This document shows, piece after piece, positions 62,103 through 64,000 of a stretch of 64,000 bases of DNA (the stretch's first letter is position 1; each line of letters starts with the position of its first letter). A program made the translations under genes and the position numbers. The DNA lies in contig NZ_AP018678.1 of NCBI RefSeq assembly GCF_002218005.2, forward strand, positions 1,922,001 through 1,986,000, in the 5' to 3' direction. The stretch is from Vibrio algivorus. GTDB lineage: Bacteria > Pseudomonadota > Gammaproteobacteria > Enterobacterales > Vibrionaceae. Under the pieces are notes generated by a model, which had not been told where the DNA came from, searched no databases, and saw only the letters and a program-made list of their open reading frames with translations.

Positions 62103-62714
62103 ATGGTACTAGTAGGTCGTCAAGCCCCAGATTTCACAGCAGCAGCAGTTCTAGGTAACGGTGAAATTGTTGATTCATTCAACTTTGCAGAATTCACTAA
62201 AGGCAAGAAAGCCGTTGTTTTCTTCTACCCTCTAGACTTCACATTCGTTTGCCCATCAGAGCTAATCGCTTTCGATAAGCGTTTCGAAGATTTCCAAGCT
62301 AAAGGCGTTGAAGTAATCGGTGTTTCTATCGATTCACAATTCTCACACAATGCATGGCGTAACACGGCTATCGCTGACGGCGGTATCGGCCAAGTTAAAT
62401 ACCCTCTAGTTGCTGACGTTAAACACGAAATCGTTAAAGCATACGATGTTGAGCACCCAGAAGCAGGCGTTGCTTTCCGTGGTTCTTTCCTAATCGACGA
62501 AGATGGTCTTGTACGTCACCAAGTAGTTAACGACCTTCCTCTAGGTCGTAATATCGATGAAATGCTACGCATGGTTGACGCACTAAACTTCCACCAAAAA
62601 CACGGTGAAGTTTGCCCTGCACAATGGGAAGAAGGTAAAGCAGGTATGGATGCATCTCCAAAAGGTGTTGCTTCATTCCTATCTGAGCACTCAGATGACC
62701 TAGGCAAAAAATAA
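62103..62714 (+). CDS. Typical 2-Cys peroxiredoxin (Prx2-type)
   Basis: Peroxidase of 203 residues, distinct from AhpC of this window. Peroxidatic C50 in FTFVCPSELI and resolving C171 in GEVCPAQW; the longer C-terminus (SPKGVASFLSEHSDDLGKK) is of the Prx1/eukaryote-like class. ATG 62103 has AGGAG 8 nt upstream; the longer frame was rejected. Divergent from oxyR, so likely peroxide-induced. Codon use is strongly biased, as in highly expressed genes. Confidence 0.95.
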   Translation: MVLVGRQAPDFTAAAVLGNGEIVDSFNFAEFTKGKKAVVFFYPLDFTFVCPSELIAFDKRFEDFQAKGVEVIGVSIDSQFSHNAWRNTAIADGGIGQVKYPLVADVKHEIVKAYDVEHPEAGVAFRGSFLIDEDGLVRHQVVNDLPLGRNIDEMLRMVDALNFHQKHGEVCPAQWEEGKAGMDASPKGVASFLSEHSDDLGKK

Positions 62715-62772
62715 TCTCGCCTAAATGATTTATTGAGCCCTGCCATTGTGCAGGGCTTTTTTTATTCTACAA

Positions 62773-62829
62773 TATACCCAAATGACTTCGAGATGCAGAA
62801 TTCACAACATCTTGAAATTACTGGATATA
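62773..62829. repeat. 57-bp short form of the CCAAGT-type inverted-repeat element
   Basis: Arms TATACCCAAATGACTTCGAG and its inexact complement ending GGATATA (62773-62795 with 62808-62829) leave almost no interior. Same terminal family as 4711-4884. It lies between prx and cutC. Confidence 0.6.
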
Positions 62830-62862
62830 CACCATCAATTTATTAGCTTAGAGCAGCCTATC

Positions 62863-63606
62863 ATGACCATCGAATTAGAAGTCTGTATTGATAATTTAGA
62901 ATCCCTACACCTTGCGATTGAGGGGGGGGCGACACGTATTGAACTATGCTCATCACTTGCGTTAGGAGGCTTAACCCCTAGCTATGGTTTTATGAAAAAA
63001 GCCGCGCAATACTCGAGCATTCCTATTTACGCGATGATTCGCCCTAGACAAGGTGACTTTTTGTATAGTGAGCAAGATGTTGAGTCGATGCTAGAAGACG
63101 TACTTTGCGCCAAACAAGCTGGCTTGCAAGGTATTGTGATTGGTGCACTTACCGCTGAAGGTGATGTTGATAAAATGATTTGTCAGCGACTTATCGAAGC
63201 AGCATCCGGCATGGGGGTGACCTTTCACCGAGCCATCGATCAATGTCGCGATCCTAAACAAGCATTAGAAGATATCGCTGAACTAGGTTGTGAGCGTATA
63301 TTAACATCCGGGTTGGCAAGTACAGCAAAACAAGGTATTAACGTTATCGCTGAAATGGTAGAACAAGCCCAAGGCCGATTTTCAATTATGGCTGGCGCAG
63401 GTGTCAACATTGATAACGCAGCACAAATAATTAAGCAGACTGGCATTCACGAGATTCACCTTTCTGGAAAGACAACCCGCCCTAGCCATATGAAACTTCA
63501 CATTGATAGCGCTAAAATGGGGTCAGATTCAGTCGATGACTTTGCAATTCCGGTAACCAATAAACAAACGATTCAATCGGTGAAACAGACTATCAATAAC
63601 ATTTAA
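62863..63606 (+). CDS. cutC: CutC family protein
   Basis: TIM-barrel protein of 247 residues historically linked to copper homeostasis; the biochemical role is not firmly known. Signatures: IELCSSLALGGLTPSYG, MIRPRQGDF, GIVIGALTAEGDVD, VTFHRAIDQC and IMAGAGVNIDNA. ATG 62863 aligns with E. coli CutC (248). A run of eight G (62922-62929) inside codons 20-23 could cause frameshifting. Confidence 0.93.
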   Translation: MTIELEVCIDNLESLHLAIEGGATRIELCSSLALGGLTPSYGFMKKAAQYSSIPIYAMIRPRQGDFLYSEQDVESMLEDVLCAKQAGLQGIVIGALTAEGDVDKMICQRLIEAASGMGVTFHRAIDQCRDPKQALEDIAELGCERILTSGLASTAKQGINVIAEMVEQAQGRFSIMAGAGVNIDNAAQIIKQTGIHEIHLSGKTTRPSHMKLHIDSAKMGSDSVDDFAIPVTNKQTIQSVKQTINNI

Positions 63607-63698
63607 AAAAACGGTCATTTCAGACTAACATTCCAACCGAATCAATATGGCGATCTCGATTGATCGTCATTTTCACAGTGAAAAGGTCAACACTCACC

Positions 63699-64000
63699 TT
63701 AAATTAAAGATTCTAAATACTCTTTATCGTGACGAACGTCTTTACCTTGTACAAAGTAAATAATATATTCACAGATGTTTTGACAGCGGTCGCCAACTCT
63801 TTCAATCGATTGAGCACAGGCAACAATCTGCATGACTTTGGGCACTGAACTAGGGTCTTGCATCATAAAATTGATCATCTGCTGTTGAACTTTTTTATGC
63901 TCCGCATCCAGTTTATCATCCATACGATATACCGTTGCGGCGGCTTGTACATCCATACGAGCAAAAGCATCTAACACCTGATGTAACATATTGACGGCCA
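63699..64000 (-). CDS. phoU: Phosphate signalling complex protein PhoU, C-terminal part
   Basis: Partial: the C-terminal 99 residues or so, reading on past the right edge. AVNMLHQVLDAFARMDVQAA and SIERVGDRCQNICEYIIYFV match PhoU, a helical negative regulator that links the Pst transporter to the PhoR kinase. The C-terminus ends KDVRHDKEYLESLI. The pst genes should lie to the right. Confidence 0.95.
   Translation of the reverse strand, partial: AVNMLHQVLDAFARMDVQAAATVYRMDDKLDAEHKKVQQQMINFMMQDPSSVPKVMQIVACAQSIERVGDRCQNICEYIIYFVQGKDVRHDKEYLESLI

Noticed and set aside
62922..62929. cutC as a pseudogene because of the G8 run
   Set aside because: The frame is open through the full family length with all signatures, so the gene is intact as sequenced.

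Overview
The window is ordinary chromosomal DNA from a gammaproteobacterium, almost certainly a member of the Vibrionaceae. The evidence is the gene order (der-bamB-yfgM-hisS-ispG-rodZ-pilW-rlmN, iscRSUA-hscBA-fdx-iscX-pepB, queA-tgt-yajC-secDF, guaBA divergent from xseA), a VCR-type integron recombination site, ERIC-like repeats and an oxyR/prx pair of the kind known from Vibrio. No rRNA, tRNA, IS element, prophage or CRISPR array was seen. Base composition looks moderately AT-rich throughout.

Layout. 1-2.8 kb: start of a RIO-type kinase gene, then ahpC and ahpF behind a recognisable OxyR operator. 2.9-8.4 kb: accessory metabolism (SulP anion transporter, 2OG-Fe(II) oxygenase, hydantoin/allantoin-type racemase divergent from an NCS1 transporter). 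8.6-13.5 kb: the cytochrome bo3 oxidase operon cyoABCDE. 14.3-20.4 kb: a BCCT transporter, the glutathione-dependent formaldehyde pathway (frmA, fghA) with a divergent LysR regulator, and a voltage-gated cation channel. 20.4-25.7 kb: a thiamine salvage and uptake operon (thiZ-thiX-thiY-tenA-thiM-thiE) under a TPP riboswitch, with a small leader ORF overlapping thiZ. 26.0-28.0 kb: a small accessory island of integron-type gene cassettes (an unknown membrane-anchored protein and a parDE toxin-antitoxin pair) flanked by near-identical 64-bp direct repeats, with no integrase in the window. 28-35 kb: guaBA, xseA, a GAF/degenerate GGDEF/EAL phosphodiesterase and a small zinc-ribbon protein. 36-62 kb: conserved housekeeping operons, all on the minus strand except suhB. 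61-64 kb: oxyR divergent from a 2-Cys peroxiredoxin, then cutC and the 3' part of phoU.

The genes fit an aerobic marine or salt-adapted bacterium with strong peroxide defence: two peroxiredoxin systems, an OxyR whose glutamate two residues before the sensing cysteine resembles the hypersensitive OxyR2 type, a bo3 oxidase, formaldehyde detoxification, an osmolyte-type transporter and a full Isc Fe-S machinery behind tandem IscR boxes.

Most unusual are the non-coding structures. Perfect or degenerate 7-bp tandem repeats occur in three spacers, each between two same-strand genes of one pathway (frmA/fghA, guaB/guaA, queA/tgt). There are also an ERIC-like element ending inside the frmA stop codon, several related inverted-repeat elements, strong hairpins inside operons (ahpC/ahpF, bamB/der), and the cassette island. 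Among proteins, the ion channel has a Cav-like filter, and the thiamine leader ORF deserves a test.
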